Positions 34,811 through 43,854 of a DNA stretch of 64,000 nt are shown one piece after another (the stretch's first letter is position 1; every line of letters starts with the position of its first letter). Under the pieces are notes generated by a model. It worked only from the letters and a program-made list of their open reading frames with translations. It searched no databases and was not told where the DNA came from. The DNA is from Thermodesulfovibrio sp. (GTDB taxonomy: Bacteria; Nitrospirota; Thermodesulfovibrionia; Thermodesulfovibrionales; Thermodesulfovibrionaceae). The stretch lies in contig DYFF01000020.1 of the NCBI GenBank assembly GCA_020725335.1, positions 62,001 through 126,000 on the forward strand. The letters run 5' to 3'. A program made the position numbers and the translations under genes.

Positions 34811-35923
34811 TCAGCTTCCCTCTAAAAAAGCCTTTATTTCAACAGGTTCACTTTCCTTCATAGGACCTTCAGTGTTAATTTTATAGTATATAGGCGATTT
34901 AATAATGTTACTATTATATTCAAAATCACAAAATAGAGGAATCATTGTTTCACCAATTAACTTAAAATCTTTTTCACCTGCTGATTTTCTGTATATTTTA
35001 TATCCCTTAATCCATTTTTCAGAAACTTCTTTCCAAGAAAGATATACTCCCTGTTCATTAATTGCCCAGAAAACTTCTTCAGGCTTTGATGGCATAAAGG
35101 AATCAATAGGAATGGTTATATAAGTTCCCTTACTTTCTATATATGTTGATTCAGAATGGATGGAAGTGGTTATAACATAATTTATAGAATGACTTGTAAA
35201 GGCAGTTATGGTTGAATAAAGTAGCTCATCCAAAAAAAAGTTTTTATCTGTTGCACCTATTTTTACTCTTTCACCCTTTTGATTTATTCGGTAAATATTA
35301 TAGTAGTTTGATGAATTACTTATCTTCCATGAAAGCATAACTCCTTGAGGAGTTACTTGATGTCGAAGATTTTCGACTTCAGGTAATTTTAAAGGAGTTA
35401 TAACTGCTTCAGTGGGTTTGCTATAAATACCCTTTGGACGAATAGCAAAGATGCGGTATCTATAACTCTCTCCAAATGTAAAATTTTTATCTTCTAAGAG
35501 CGTTGTGTTTTTGTCATAATATCCTATAGTTTTTTTCTCACCTTTATTTTCTCTTTCAATTAAAAAACTTTCTATTTTTGCTTTCGCCTTTTCTGGATAG
35601 CTCCATGAGATTAAAATTTTATCATAGGTTGCTGATAAATTTAATTTCTCTACAGCCTCAGGTTGAAGATAATCTTCAAGAGTAGGATCCATTTTTCTAC
35701 CACAGGCAGAGAGGAGAAATAATGAAGTTAATATAAGTAGCCATATTGATGCCCTATTGAGCGATTTAGCTATTTTGGGGTAACAGTTCTTAACGAAGCG
35801 AAGCGTAAAAAAGCTGCAATTGTTTGAGCTCCGAAAGAGCGAGTTTTGCGGATTTAGCGTAGCGAGTTTAGAACTGTCCCAAAATAGCTCATAAGCGAAA
35901 TAGGGTATCAGCTTTTCTTTCAT
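34811..35923 (-). CDS. Fibronectin-III-like lipoprotein carrying an in-frame palindromic element
   Basis: A 370-residue product. The first codons (MKEKL) overlap the argH stop by four bases (ATGA). A 54-codon segment encoded by the palindromic element follows, then a lipoprotein signal core IWLLILTSLFLLSACG (lipobox LSAC, about residue 74). The mature part has three fibronectin-III-like modules, each with a WSYPEKAKAKIESFLIERE- or YKIYRKSAGEKDFKLIGET-like pattern. Removing the 162-base element joins MKEKL directly to IWLLIL, a textbook lipoprotein signal peptide. No ATG, GTG or TTG lies in frame between the element and the lipobox. Function unknown; an outer-membrane or periplasmic binding role is inference. 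The insertion lengthens the n-region by 54 residues and may impair export. Confidence 0.75.
   Translation of the reverse strand: MKEKLIPYFAYELFWDSSKLATLNPQNSLFRSSNNCSFFTLRFVKNCYPKIAKSLNRASIWLLILTSLFLLSACGRKMDPTLEDYLQPEAVEKLNLSATYDKILISWSYPEKAKAKIESFLIERENKGEKKTIGYYDKNTTLLEDKNFTFGESYRYRIFAIRPKGIYSKPTEAVITPLKLPEVENLRHQVTPQGVMLSWKISNSSNYYNIYRINQKGERVKIGATDKNFFLDELLYSTITAFTSHSINYVITTSIHSESTYIESKGTYITIPIDSFMPSKPEEVFWAINEQGVYLSWKEVSEKWIKGYKIYRKSAGEKDFKLIGETMIPLFCDFEYNSNIIKSPIYYKINTEGPMKESEPVEIKAFLEGS
35748..35909 (-). repeat. Palindromic element, copy 1 (inside lipoprotein gene)
   Basis: A 162-base imperfect palindrome. Arms pair as GATGCCCTATT with AATAGGGTATC (one G:T), AGCTATTTTGGG with its complement, and ACAGTTCT with AGAACTGT. 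Inner arms meet at an apical GCTC/GAGC hairpin (35828-35840). A homologous copy lies at 37318-37480 in the same orientation. Length is exactly 54 codons and one frame is open throughout, so it is translated as part of the lipoprotein. Confidence 0.88.
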
Positions 35924-37296
35924 CCCTTCAAACTTTTCCTCAAAAGCTTTATCTGCTCCTTAACACTCTTCTTCGAAGTGCTTCCATAGGAAATCTTTGC
36001 CTCAATTGAACCCTCTGGTGTTAGTATTCCATATACATCTTCATCAATTTTATCCGAAAAATTCTTCAACTCTTTTATGCTTAAATCTGTTATAGACTGA
36101 CCTTTTTCAATGCAGTAAAGCACAATTTTACCTGTTATCTCATGGGCAATTCTAAAGGCAACTCCTTGTCTCACAAGATACTCAGCAAGGTCTGTAGCGG
36201 TTATATATCCACCATGGCAGGCTTCTTTCATTCTATCTTTGTGGAATTTTATCTCAGGAAGCATTTCAGTAATTACTCTAAGGCTCGTGCTTACTGTGTC
36301 AATTGTATCAAAAAGGGGTTCTTTGTCTTCCTGCATATCTCTGTTATAGGTAAGCGGAAGCCCTTTCATTGTTGTTAACAGGGAAATCAAATTACCATAG
36401 ACTCTGCCTGTTTTACCTCTGATTAATTCTGCAGGGTCAGGATTTTTTTTCTGGGGCATCATACTCGAACCTGTTGAGAATCTGTCTGGAAGTTCAATAA
36501 ATTTGAATTCATCTGTTGCCCAGAGTATTATCTCTTCAGATAGCCTACTTAGATGCATCATGAGCATAGCACCTGAGAAAAGGACATCGCAAACAAAATC
36601 TCTGTCAGAGACAGCATCCATGCTGTTTGGAATTGGCAATTCAAAGCCTAATTCTTTTGCTGTAAAAAGTCTGTCTATTGGTAGGCTACTTCCTGATAAA
36701 GCACCTGCACCAAGGGGGCTTTGATTTATCCTTTTTATTGCCTCTTTTAGCCTTTGTCGGTCTCTTTCAAACATCCATGCATAAGCAAGAAGATGGTGAG
36801 CAAGAAGCACTGGTTGGGCTTTCTGTAAGTGGGTGTAGCCTGGCATAATTGTATCGATATTTTTTTCAGCAAGATTAACAAGAGTTTTTTCAAGTCCTGC
36901 TGTTAACTCTATTAATTCATTTACTTTTTTTCTCAGATAAAGTCTTAGGTCTGTTGCAACCTGATCATTTCTTGAACGAGCAGTATGAAGCTTTGCTCCT
37001 GCAGAGCCTGCTTTTTCAATCAAAGCTTTTTCAATGTTCATATGTATGTCTTCAAGCTCTTCTTTGAATTCAAACTTTCCCTCTTTGATTTCCTTTTCAA
37101 TTTCAGAAAGCCCCTTTAGAATCTGCTTTAGCTCCTTTTCTGTTATAATTGCTTGTTTGTATAACATCTTGGCATGGGCTCTGCTTCCCTCAATATCCTC
37201 CTGCCAGAGCCTTTTGTCAAAGGATATTGACTGGGAAAACTCCTCCAGTGTCTTTGCAGTGCCTTCCTTAAACCTACCACCCCAAGGTTTTTTCAT
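35920..37296 (-). CDS. argH: Argininosuccinate lyase
   Basis: The last enzyme of arginine synthesis, cleaving argininosuccinate to arginine and fumarate. The 458-residue protein has PWGGRFKEGT at the N-terminus, HTARSRNDQVATDLRL, MPGYTHLQKAQPV and the superfamily signature GSSMMPQKKNPDPAELIRGK (about residue 278). Length is normal. It is flanked on both sides by copies of the palindromic element. Its start has an AGGAGA ribosome site. Confidence 0.97.
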   Translation of the reverse strand: MKKPWGGRFKEGTAKTLEEFSQSISFDKRLWQEDIEGSRAHAKMLYKQAIITEKELKQILKGLSEIEKEIKEGKFEFKEELEDIHMNIEKALIEKAGSAGAKLHTARSRNDQVATDLRLYLRKKVNELIELTAGLEKTLVNLAEKNIDTIMPGYTHLQKAQPVLLAHHLLAYAWMFERDRQRLKEAIKRINQSPLGAGALSGSSLPIDRLFTAKELGFELPIPNSMDAVSDRDFVCDVLFSGAMLMMHLSRLSEEIILWATDEFKFIELPDRFSTGSSMMPQKKNPDPAELIRGKTGRVYGNLISLLTTMKGLPLTYNRDMQEDKEPLFDTIDTVSTSLRVITEMLPEIKFHKDRMKEACHGGYITATDLAEYLVRQGVAFRIAHEITGKIVLYCIEKGQSITDLSIKELKNFSDKIDEDVYGILTPEGSIEAKISYGSTSKKSVKEQIKLLRKSLKG

Positions 37297-37317
37297 CTAT
37301 TCTCCTTTAGTTGAAAT

Positions 37318-37480
37318 AGATGCTTTGATAAGCGACTTATAAATCTTCTGGTAACAATTCCATACGAGCAAAGCGTAAAACAGCCGCAATTGTTTGAGCT
37401 CCTTGGGAGCGAGTTTTGCGGCTGTAGCGTAGCGAGTTCGGAATTGTCAGAAGATTTACTTGAAGCGACATAAAGCATCT
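37318..37480 (-). repeat. Palindromic element, copy 2 (between EF-G-like gene and argH)
   Basis: A 163-base palindrome homologous to copy 1. Arms are AGATGCTTT/AAAGCATCT (perfect), AAATCTTCTG with its complement (perfect), ACAATTCC/GGAATTGT (perfect) and CAGCCGCAA/TTGCGGCTG (perfect). The apex is GCTCC-TTG-GGAGC (37398-37410). The arms differ in sequence from copy 1 yet still pair, while unpaired stretches such as AATTGTTTGA are identical. It fills the gap between the two genes. Confidence 0.88.
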
Positions 37481-37487
37481 GTTTGCT

Positions 37488-39584
37488 TCACTCCTCAGCC
37501 TTTGCCTGACGCTCTTTTTGCCTTTGCTCAATTATCTTCTGAGCAATATGTGAAGGCACCTCTTCATAATGAGAAAACTCCATAGAATACATTCCTCTTC
37601 CTGAAGTCATGCTGTGAAGTTGGTTTGCATAGGTAAGCATCTCTGCCATCGGAACAAGAGCTGTTATCTTTTGATTTCCTCCTGCCTGGGGGTCAACACC
37701 CTGAACCTTACCTCTACGGGAGTTAAGATCACCAATAATTGTACCTAATGTTTCATCAGGCACGATTATTTCGGCTTTCATTATTGGTTCAAGCAATACA
37801 GGTTTTGCATCCATAAAAGCTTTTTTTAGCGCAAAAGAACCAGCTATTTTGAAAGCCATTTCTGAAGAATCCACTGGATGATAAGAACCGTCATAGAGTG
37901 TTACTTTAATATCAATGATTGGATAGTAGGCCAAAATTCCCTCTTTCATAGTATCAATAATTCCCTTTTCAACTGCGGGACGATACTGTTGAGGAATAAC
38001 ACCACCAACAATTTTATCAACAAATTCATAACCTCCACCTCTTGGAAGAGGTTCTATTTGAATCCAGCAGTCACCATACTGACCTCTTCCCCCAGACTGT
38101 TTCTTGTACTTACCCTGAGCACTTGCAGTTGCCCTTATTGTCTCTCTATAGGGAACTTTTGGTGCCATAAGGTTAACTTCTACTCCGAATTTTCTCTTAA
38201 GTTTCTCAAGAGCTACTTCTATATGAACCTGTCCCATCCCGCTTAAAATCATATCTTTTGATTCTTCATCCCTTGAGAATTTAAGAGTTGGGTCTTCTTC
38301 AAGAAGTTTGTGAAGCCCTGCGCTTACCTTTTCTTCATCACCTCTTGTTTTTGGTGCAATAGCATAGGATATAATGGGTTCTGAGAATCTTACTTCTGGA
38401 AGCTGAATAGGATTGTTTTCATCGCATAGAGTATGTCCTGTGAGAGTATCTTTAAGTTTTACTGTAGCAACAATCTCACCAGGTCCTGCTTTCTGACAAG
38501 GTGTTTGAGCTTTCCCAAGAATGTAGTAAATCTGACCAATCCTTTCCTTTGTCCCTGCATTCGGATTAAGAACTGTTGAGTCAGCTTTAAGCACACCTGA
38601 GAAAATTCTAATATAGGAAATCTTCCCAGCAAAGGGATCAATGGTGGTTTTAAAAACATAGGCAGCAAGAGGTTCTCCCTCAGATGGCTTTCTTATTACT
38701 TCATTTCCATCCTTTGGATTAGTTCCTTTTATAGGATATATATTAGCTCTTTCATTAGGATCTGGAAGAGTTAGGATAATACTATCAAGTAAAGCTTCCA
38801 CACCAATTCCTAAAAGTGCTGAACCAGCAAGCACTGGGATAAATCTACGAGCAATAGATGCATCATGTAATCCTTTTCTTAATTCTTCTTCGGTTAGTTC
38901 TCCTCCTTCAAGATATTTTTCAAGAAGACTGTCATCAAGCTCAGCTATTTTTTCTACAAATTTTTTTCTGTAATCATCCACTTTAGTTGAAAGCTCAGAA
39001 GGTATTGCAACTTCTTTCATTGTCTTGCCATCTTGAAGATAGGCTTTTAGGGATATTAAATCAACAATTCCCTGAAGACCAGGACCTTCGCCAATTGGCA
39101 AAGTAAGGGGAATTGCTTCTTGTCCGAAAACTTTTTCAATCTCAGCAACTGCTCTATCAAAGGATGCATTTTCTTTATCAAGCTTGTTTACAAAAACTAA
39201 TCTTGGAAGATCATAGTCATCACAATATTTCCATATTCTTTCAGTTTCAGCCTTGACACCTGAAAGTGCACTAACAATTACTACTGCACCGTCGGATACT
39301 CTTAAAGCATTCTTTGTATCTTCAAGAAAGTTTACAAAACCGGGTGTATCTATAATATTAATTCTGTAATCCTTGTAATCACAGTAAGCAACTTTACAGC
39401 TCAATGTCATGTTTCTTGCAAGTTCCTCAGGCTCATAATCAATTACCTTACCTGTAGTTTCACCTGTAGTTACTCTGTCAATCTGCCCTGTTTTAAAAAG
39501 TATCTGTTCTGCAAGCTTGGTATTCCCTGCACCTGCATGGGCTACGATTGCGATGTTTCTGATTTTTGTGATATCTCTGCTCAT
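37488..39584 (-). CDS. Elongation factor G-like GTPase with altered P-loop
   Basis: A 698-residue EF-G homologue with all five domains: G domain, DTPGFVNFLEDTKNALRVSDGAV (G3), NKLDKE (G4), domain II, and domains III-V with the QVHIEVALEKLKRKFGVEV and GGRGQYGDCWIQIEP segments. The P-loop reads AHAGAGNTKLAE, with Asn where GK[ST] has its essential Lys. Switch I reads RNMTLSCKVA, not RGITI. It therefore belongs to the EF-G2/EF-G-like paralogues rather than canonical fusA. It is not next to rpsL/rpsG/tuf. Role could be ribosome recycling or a regulatory function; nucleotide hydrolysis may be weakened. Confidence 0.85.
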   Translation of the reverse strand: MSRDITKIRNIAIVAHAGAGNTKLAEQILFKTGQIDRVTTGETTGKVIDYEPEELARNMTLSCKVAYCDYKDYRINIIDTPGFVNFLEDTKNALRVSDGAVVIVSALSGVKAETERIWKYCDDYDLPRLVFVNKLDKENASFDRAVAEIEKVFGQEAIPLTLPIGEGPGLQGIVDLISLKAYLQDGKTMKEVAIPSELSTKVDDYRKKFVEKIAELDDSLLEKYLEGGELTEEELRKGLHDASIARRFIPVLAGSALLGIGVEALLDSIILTLPDPNERANIYPIKGTNPKDGNEVIRKPSEGEPLAAYVFKTTIDPFAGKISYIRIFSGVLKADSTVLNPNAGTKERIGQIYYILGKAQTPCQKAGPGEIVATVKLKDTLTGHTLCDENNPIQLPEVRFSEPIISYAIAPKTRGDEEKVSAGLHKLLEEDPTLKFSRDEESKDMILSGMGQVHIEVALEKLKRKFGVEVNLMAPKVPYRETIRATASAQGKYKKQSGGRGQYGDCWIQIEPLPRGGGYEFVDKIVGGVIPQQYRPAVEKGIIDTMKEGILAYYPIIDIKVTLYDGSYHPVDSSEMAFKIAGSFALKKAFMDAKPVLLEPIMKAEIIVPDETLGTIIGDLNSRRGKVQGVDPQAGGNQKITALVPMAEMLTYANQLHSMTSGRGMYSMEFSHYEEVPSHIAQKIIEQRQKERQAKAEE

Positions 39585-39611
39585 AAGAACCCCCTCCTAA
39601 TTTTTTAATTT

Positions 39612-40904
39612 TTATCCAAAAACTCTCCTGTATATATGCTCCATGTTTCTTGTGTAATAGTTTATCTCAAAAATGCTCTTTATTTCATCATTAGTCAGAT
39701 ACTTTTTAATATTTTCATCTTTAAGCAATAACTCCATGAAAGGTTTACCCTCTTTCCAACTATGCATAGCATTTGATTGAACAATTTTGTATGCTTCCTC
39801 TCGAGTAATACCCTTTTCAACAAGAGCGAGTAGTACACGCTGAGAGTTATAGAGTCCGTAACTAAGCTCAATGTTTTTAAGCATTTTTTCTGGGTAAACC
39901 CTCAAGTCCTTTATAATCCCGTAAAGTCTATTAAGCATATAATCTATAAGAATGCAGTTGTCAGGAATGATTACCCGTTCAACTGAAGAGTGAGATATGT
40001 CTCTGTCATGCCAAAGGGCAATGTTTTCATAGGCCGCGAAAGCATTACTTCTAACAAGTCGTGCAAGACCGCTTAAATTTTCACATCCTACTGGGTTTCT
40101 TTTATGAGGCATTGCAGATGAGCCTTTTTGTCCCTCTGTAAAAGGTTCTTCTGCCTCTAAAACCTCTGTTCTCTGTAGATGCCTAATCTCAACAGCGATT
40201 TTTTCTACCAATGCTGCAATTAAAGCCAAAACTGATAAAAACTCAGCATGTCTGTCACGCTGGACAACCTGAGTGGCAACTGGTTCAGGCTTAAGCCCAA
40301 GTTTCTTAAGTGCAATTTCTTCAATATCAGGAGGCATATTTGAGAATGTTCCCACCGCACCTGATATTTTACCTACAGAGATTCTATCGATAGCTGAAGT
40401 TAATCTTTCTATGTTTCTTTTTGTCTCTTCATACCATAAAGCAAATCTCAATCCAAAAGAGGTTGGTTCAGCATGCACACCGTGACTACGACCCATGCAT
40501 ATTGTATCTCTATACTGGAATGCCTTTTCTCTGAAAAGACTTTTCAATTTTTCTAAATCTTCCATTATAAGTTCAGCTGCCTCCCTTATCTGCAAAGCCA
40601 AGGCTGTGTCAACTACATCAGAAGAAGTAAGTCCCATGTGAACATATCGGGATACAGGGCCTACTTTTTCTGCAACAGCAGTTAAGAAGGCTATTACATC
40701 ATGTTTCACTGTAGCTTCGATTTCATCAATTCTTTTAATGTCGAAATCAGCTTTTTCTTTTATTTCTGTTAATGCATCCGTAGGTATCTTTCCGAGCTCT
40801 GCCCATGCCTCACAAACAGCTATCTCGACTTCAAGCCATTTCCTGAATTTGTTTTCCTCACTCCAGATATTGCCCATCTCTTTTCTTGTGTATCTTGGTA
40901 TCAT
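39612..40904 (-). CDS. purB: Adenylosuccinate lyase
   Basis: Purine biosynthesis enzyme acting on SAICAR and adenylosuccinate. The 430-residue protein belongs to the fumarase/aspartase superfamily, with signature SSAMPHKRNPVGCENLSG (about residue 262) and the HVHMGLTSSDVVDTA-type motif (here RYVHMGLTSSDVVDTA). The start ATG 40904 follows GGAGGAGG and overlaps the truB stop by four bases (ATGA); a longer in-frame start would cut into truB. Confidence 0.96.
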   Translation of the reverse strand: MIPRYTRKEMGNIWSEENKFRKWLEVEIAVCEAWAELGKIPTDALTEIKEKADFDIKRIDEIEATVKHDVIAFLTAVAEKVGPVSRYVHMGLTSSDVVDTALALQIREAAELIMEDLEKLKSLFREKAFQYRDTICMGRSHGVHAEPTSFGLRFALWYEETKRNIERLTSAIDRISVGKISGAVGTFSNMPPDIEEIALKKLGLKPEPVATQVVQRDRHAEFLSVLALIAALVEKIAVEIRHLQRTEVLEAEEPFTEGQKGSSAMPHKRNPVGCENLSGLARLVRSNAFAAYENIALWHDRDISHSSVERVIIPDNCILIDYMLNRLYGIIKDLRVYPEKMLKNIELSYGLYNSQRVLLALVEKGITREEAYKIVQSNAMHSWKEGKPFMELLLKDENIKKYLTNDEIKSIFEINYYTRNMEHIYRRVFG

Positions 40905-41791
40905 ACTACCTCCTCCCAAATTATTCTTTCAGGTTTTATTATTACTCCATTGCCAAAGCCTATGCCGAGTATTTTACCCGTCTTGTCTTTTACTTTTACC
41001 CACCCTGCCGGAACGATGCCTGAAGGTATTTTAATAGGGTTACCGTTTAGGAAACGAGGAATTAAAGTATCCTGAAGAGTTAAAGAAGGTAAGAAGTACA
41101 AGGCATTATCTATAGATAGAATACTACGATAAGTTTGAATCCTATCTGGTAATAAGCTGTTTAACTCTTTTAATTCAAGAGCCTCTTCAACTTTAAATTG
41201 TCCAACTCTTGTTCTTGTCAACTCTACTATATGAGCTCCCATCCCAAGCTTTTGTCCAATATCATTACAGATAGACCTCACATAAGTTCCCTTACTGCAT
41301 ACTACCCTGAATGTTACAAAAGGTGGTTCAAAGTTTTCTATATCTATTGAATAAATTACAACTTTTTTAGGCTTTCTTTCTACTTCAATACCCTTTCTTG
41401 CAAGCTCGTGTAACGGTTTCCCATCCACCTTTACTGCCGAATACATAGGTGGTGTTTGCATGATTTCTCCAGTAAAATTTTTTAAAATTTTCTCCAATGC
41501 CTGCCTTTCGAGTTCAAAATTATCAATTACTTCTAATACCTTGCCTTCTGCATCATAAGTATCAGTGGAAATTCCAAATCTTGCCTTGAAAAGATATTCC
41601 TTCTCAAGTTCCATTAGAAATGGAGTAATTTTCGTAGCCTCATTTATGCATACAAGCAAAACTCCAGTTGCTATAGGGTCAAGAGTTCCGGCATGACCGG
41701 CTTTTTTCACTTGAAGAATCTTTTTTATTTTTGATATAGACTGCTGACTTGTAATTCCCTTTGGTTTATTAAAAATTATTACTCTATCCAT
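40901..41791 (-). CDS. truB: tRNA pseudouridine(55) synthase TruB
   Basis: A 296-residue pseudouridine synthase. It starts GVIIFNKPKGITSQQSI-like, with the catalytic Asp in KAGHAGTLDPIATGVLLV (about residue 38). It contains TPPMYSAVKVDGKPLHELARKG and a C-terminal PUA-like domain. It modifies U55 in the TpsiC loop. Nine bases separate it from lptD upstream. Confidence 0.96.
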   Translation of the reverse strand: MDRVIIFNKPKGITSQQSISKIKKILQVKKAGHAGTLDPIATGVLLVCINEATKITPFLMELEKEYLFKARFGISTDTYDAEGKVLEVIDNFELERQALEKILKNFTGEIMQTPPMYSAVKVDGKPLHELARKGIEVERKPKKVVIYSIDIENFEPPFVTFRVVCSKGTYVRSICNDIGQKLGMGAHIVELTRTRVGQFKVEEALELKELNSLLPDRIQTYRSILSIDNALYFLPSLTLQDTLIPRFLNGNPIKIPSGIVPAGWVKVKDKTGKILGIGFGNGVIIKPERIIWEEVV

Positions 41792-41799
41792 CTTTCTAT

Positions 41800-43854
41800 C
41801 TATAAAAGTTTTATAGCTCCTATGCCTTTTAATTCAAAAATTAAAAGTATGCTAAAGTCTGAGGTTTCTCTGCCATCTCTAATTACAGGCTTTCTTGCAA
41901 AGGTTATATTAGAAGCCCAGCATTTTTCTGTATATTTTACATAAAGAGAACTATCTCTCAATCCAGCACCTTTTAAATCGTAATTTATGTTTCCATTAAA
42001 TGACCATTTTTCAGAGAGTTTCTTAAAAAATGACATCGCATAAGTTTTTATGCCGGGTTCTTTATCTTGGGTTTCATATTGATCTCTTAATGTTTGTGAC
42101 CAAAGGTAAGAAGGGCTCACTGCTCCTTGTCTTGTATATCTCTGACCAAAAGATATTGATGTCTTTTCATCAGGAGAAAAGTTTATCCAACTATTAAGCC
42201 TTTCCATTCTGTTCTCCGCTATGTTTTGATAAGTATCGAAACCTAAACTTATTTTCCAAAAAGAAGCCTTAGCTTCAATTAGAATTGGATATAATTTATT
42301 CCAATCGTTTTTAGCTCGGAAATCATAAATTTGTGCTATTCTTCCTTCAAGAGAGATATTGTTAACATCAACCTTGCTATAAGCTCCAATTCTAATTATT
42401 GCAGAATCATCAATAAGTTCCGATTCTTTCAAAATTGGTGGTTTACCATTGACGCCTACGAAAACTCCTTCAATAAATGGTTCAATAAGTTGAGTGAATT
42501 TATCTGTTCTTTTATAAAGTTTCATAAAAGCTTTTGCGTTGTAATGAATCATCTCTCTATGAGATACGTCATCGTACGGGTAGGTTTTTTCAAGATTGTA
42601 AAAAATGGCATGGGCGCTTAAACTCTGTGAAAATTTTATACTATCTCCTAAGGTATTTGTAATACGAGGATTTAACTCAAATCTCTGTCCCTTAAGACCG
42701 TCCTCTTTGTAATATTCTGCTACATTAGTATTAAAACTTAAATTTAATGGACCTAATTTATAAGGGTAAACGGAATAACCAAGTTCTGCCTTTATTGGAG
42801 GACTCATTCCTTCATTTTTCAAATCTTTCCATCCTTGCCCTAATAAATAAAATCTTCCACCTACAGCAGGTACGGACAGTTCTGCTGATGACTGGAGGAA
42901 TCTATCATATTTTGCCTGTAAATCTTTTCCGTACTCTCTGAAAAGATAGGATGAGTTATATGACCTAATATCTGCATACTCCTTATAAAAGTCTTTTTTA
43001 TTTACATAGTTTATGTCCAAAAGAAGATCAAGTCCTCTTAATTTTTGCAGATGAACTCCTCGTAATTCTTGATAGTTTTTATCAGTTACCCTGTCATTTA
43101 TTTGATATCCATACCACATTCCCTTTGAATCAAATCCTAAGTATCTATATTCAATTCCTTTACCTATTCCTGTTTTTGAAAAATAATCAAGATAAAAAGT
43201 AGCGTCTTTATTGCTATCTATCACAAGAAAATAAGCAGGGCTTATATGTAAACCTCTCGTATTTGAATTGCCTATTTTTAGGGGAAGAAAACCTGATTTT
43301 TTAATATTGCCTCCTGGTCCCCAAAAAACAGGAGAAAAAGCAATAGGTATGTTTTTTACTTTAAAGGTTGTAAAGGTGGTTAATAATGTATCATCTACAA
43401 CTAAATTAACTACTTCAGAAGTAAAACACCATGGTTGGGCACGATCTTTCTCTGGTTCACAGGTGGAAAAGGTTGCCTTTTTAGCCTTATATTTTATTTC
43501 ACTTAGCCTTTCTATCTCCTCAGCACTTATCCACATATCTTGTTTTTTAATGTGAATTAAAGCTTTTTTTAGATTTCCTGTTTTTTTATCTACCTTTATA
43601 TTAGCTTCCTCTGCCCAAGCTTTTAAGTCTTCATCTTCAAAATATATATTCCCTCTTGCCTCTATTTCGTTTTTTTCTTCATAGTACACTGCTTTGTCAG
43701 TAGTTAACTTAAAGGTTTCTCCTGTCATTGTTACATTTCCAGTAGCAATGTATTTTTTGTCTTCTTCGTACCTTTCTAAGGTATCAGAATTTATCTCTAA
43801 GGCAAAAGATAGGAAAGGCCAACATAAAATAAATAAAATCATTAGAAAAATCAT
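41800..43854 (-). CDS. lptD: LPS-assembly outer-membrane protein LptD
   Basis: A 684-residue protein with a signal peptide (ILFILCWPFLSFA). An N-terminal OstA/LptA-like beta-jellyroll follows (INSDTLERYEEDKKYIATGNVTMTGETFKLTTDKAVYYEEKNEIEARGNIYF), then a long C-terminal beta-barrel of alternating aromatic strands. The Cys pair in STCEPEKDRAQPWCFTS lies between them. LptD, with LptE, inserts lipopolysaccharide in the outer leaflet. With lpxK this shows LPS is made. Its start overlaps the folC stop by four bases. Confidence 0.9.
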   Translation of the reverse strand: MIFLMILFILCWPFLSFALEINSDTLERYEEDKKYIATGNVTMTGETFKLTTDKAVYYEEKNEIEARGNIYFEDEDLKAWAEEANIKVDKKTGNLKKALIHIKKQDMWISAEEIERLSEIKYKAKKATFSTCEPEKDRAQPWCFTSEVVNLVVDDTLLTTFTTFKVKNIPIAFSPVFWGPGGNIKKSGFLPLKIGNSNTRGLHISPAYFLVIDSNKDATFYLDYFSKTGIGKGIEYRYLGFDSKGMWYGYQINDRVTDKNYQELRGVHLQKLRGLDLLLDINYVNKKDFYKEYADIRSYNSSYLFREYGKDLQAKYDRFLQSSAELSVPAVGGRFYLLGQGWKDLKNEGMSPPIKAELGYSVYPYKLGPLNLSFNTNVAEYYKEDGLKGQRFELNPRITNTLGDSIKFSQSLSAHAIFYNLEKTYPYDDVSHREMIHYNAKAFMKLYKRTDKFTQLIEPFIEGVFVGVNGKPPILKESELIDDSAIIRIGAYSKVDVNNISLEGRIAQIYDFRAKNDWNKLYPILIEAKASFWKISLGFDTYQNIAENRMERLNSWINFSPDEKTSISFGQRYTRQGAVSPSYLWSQTLRDQYETQDKEPGIKTYAMSFFKKLSEKWSFNGNINYDLKGAGLRDSSLYVKYTEKCWASNITFARKPVIRDGRETSDFSILLIFELKGIGAIKLL

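Noticed and set aside
37293-37531. Short minus-strand open frames between the EF-G-like gene and argH
   Set aside because: They read through the palindromic element; similar peptides come from copy 1. No ribosome site or gene-like features, so they are treated as part of the repeat.
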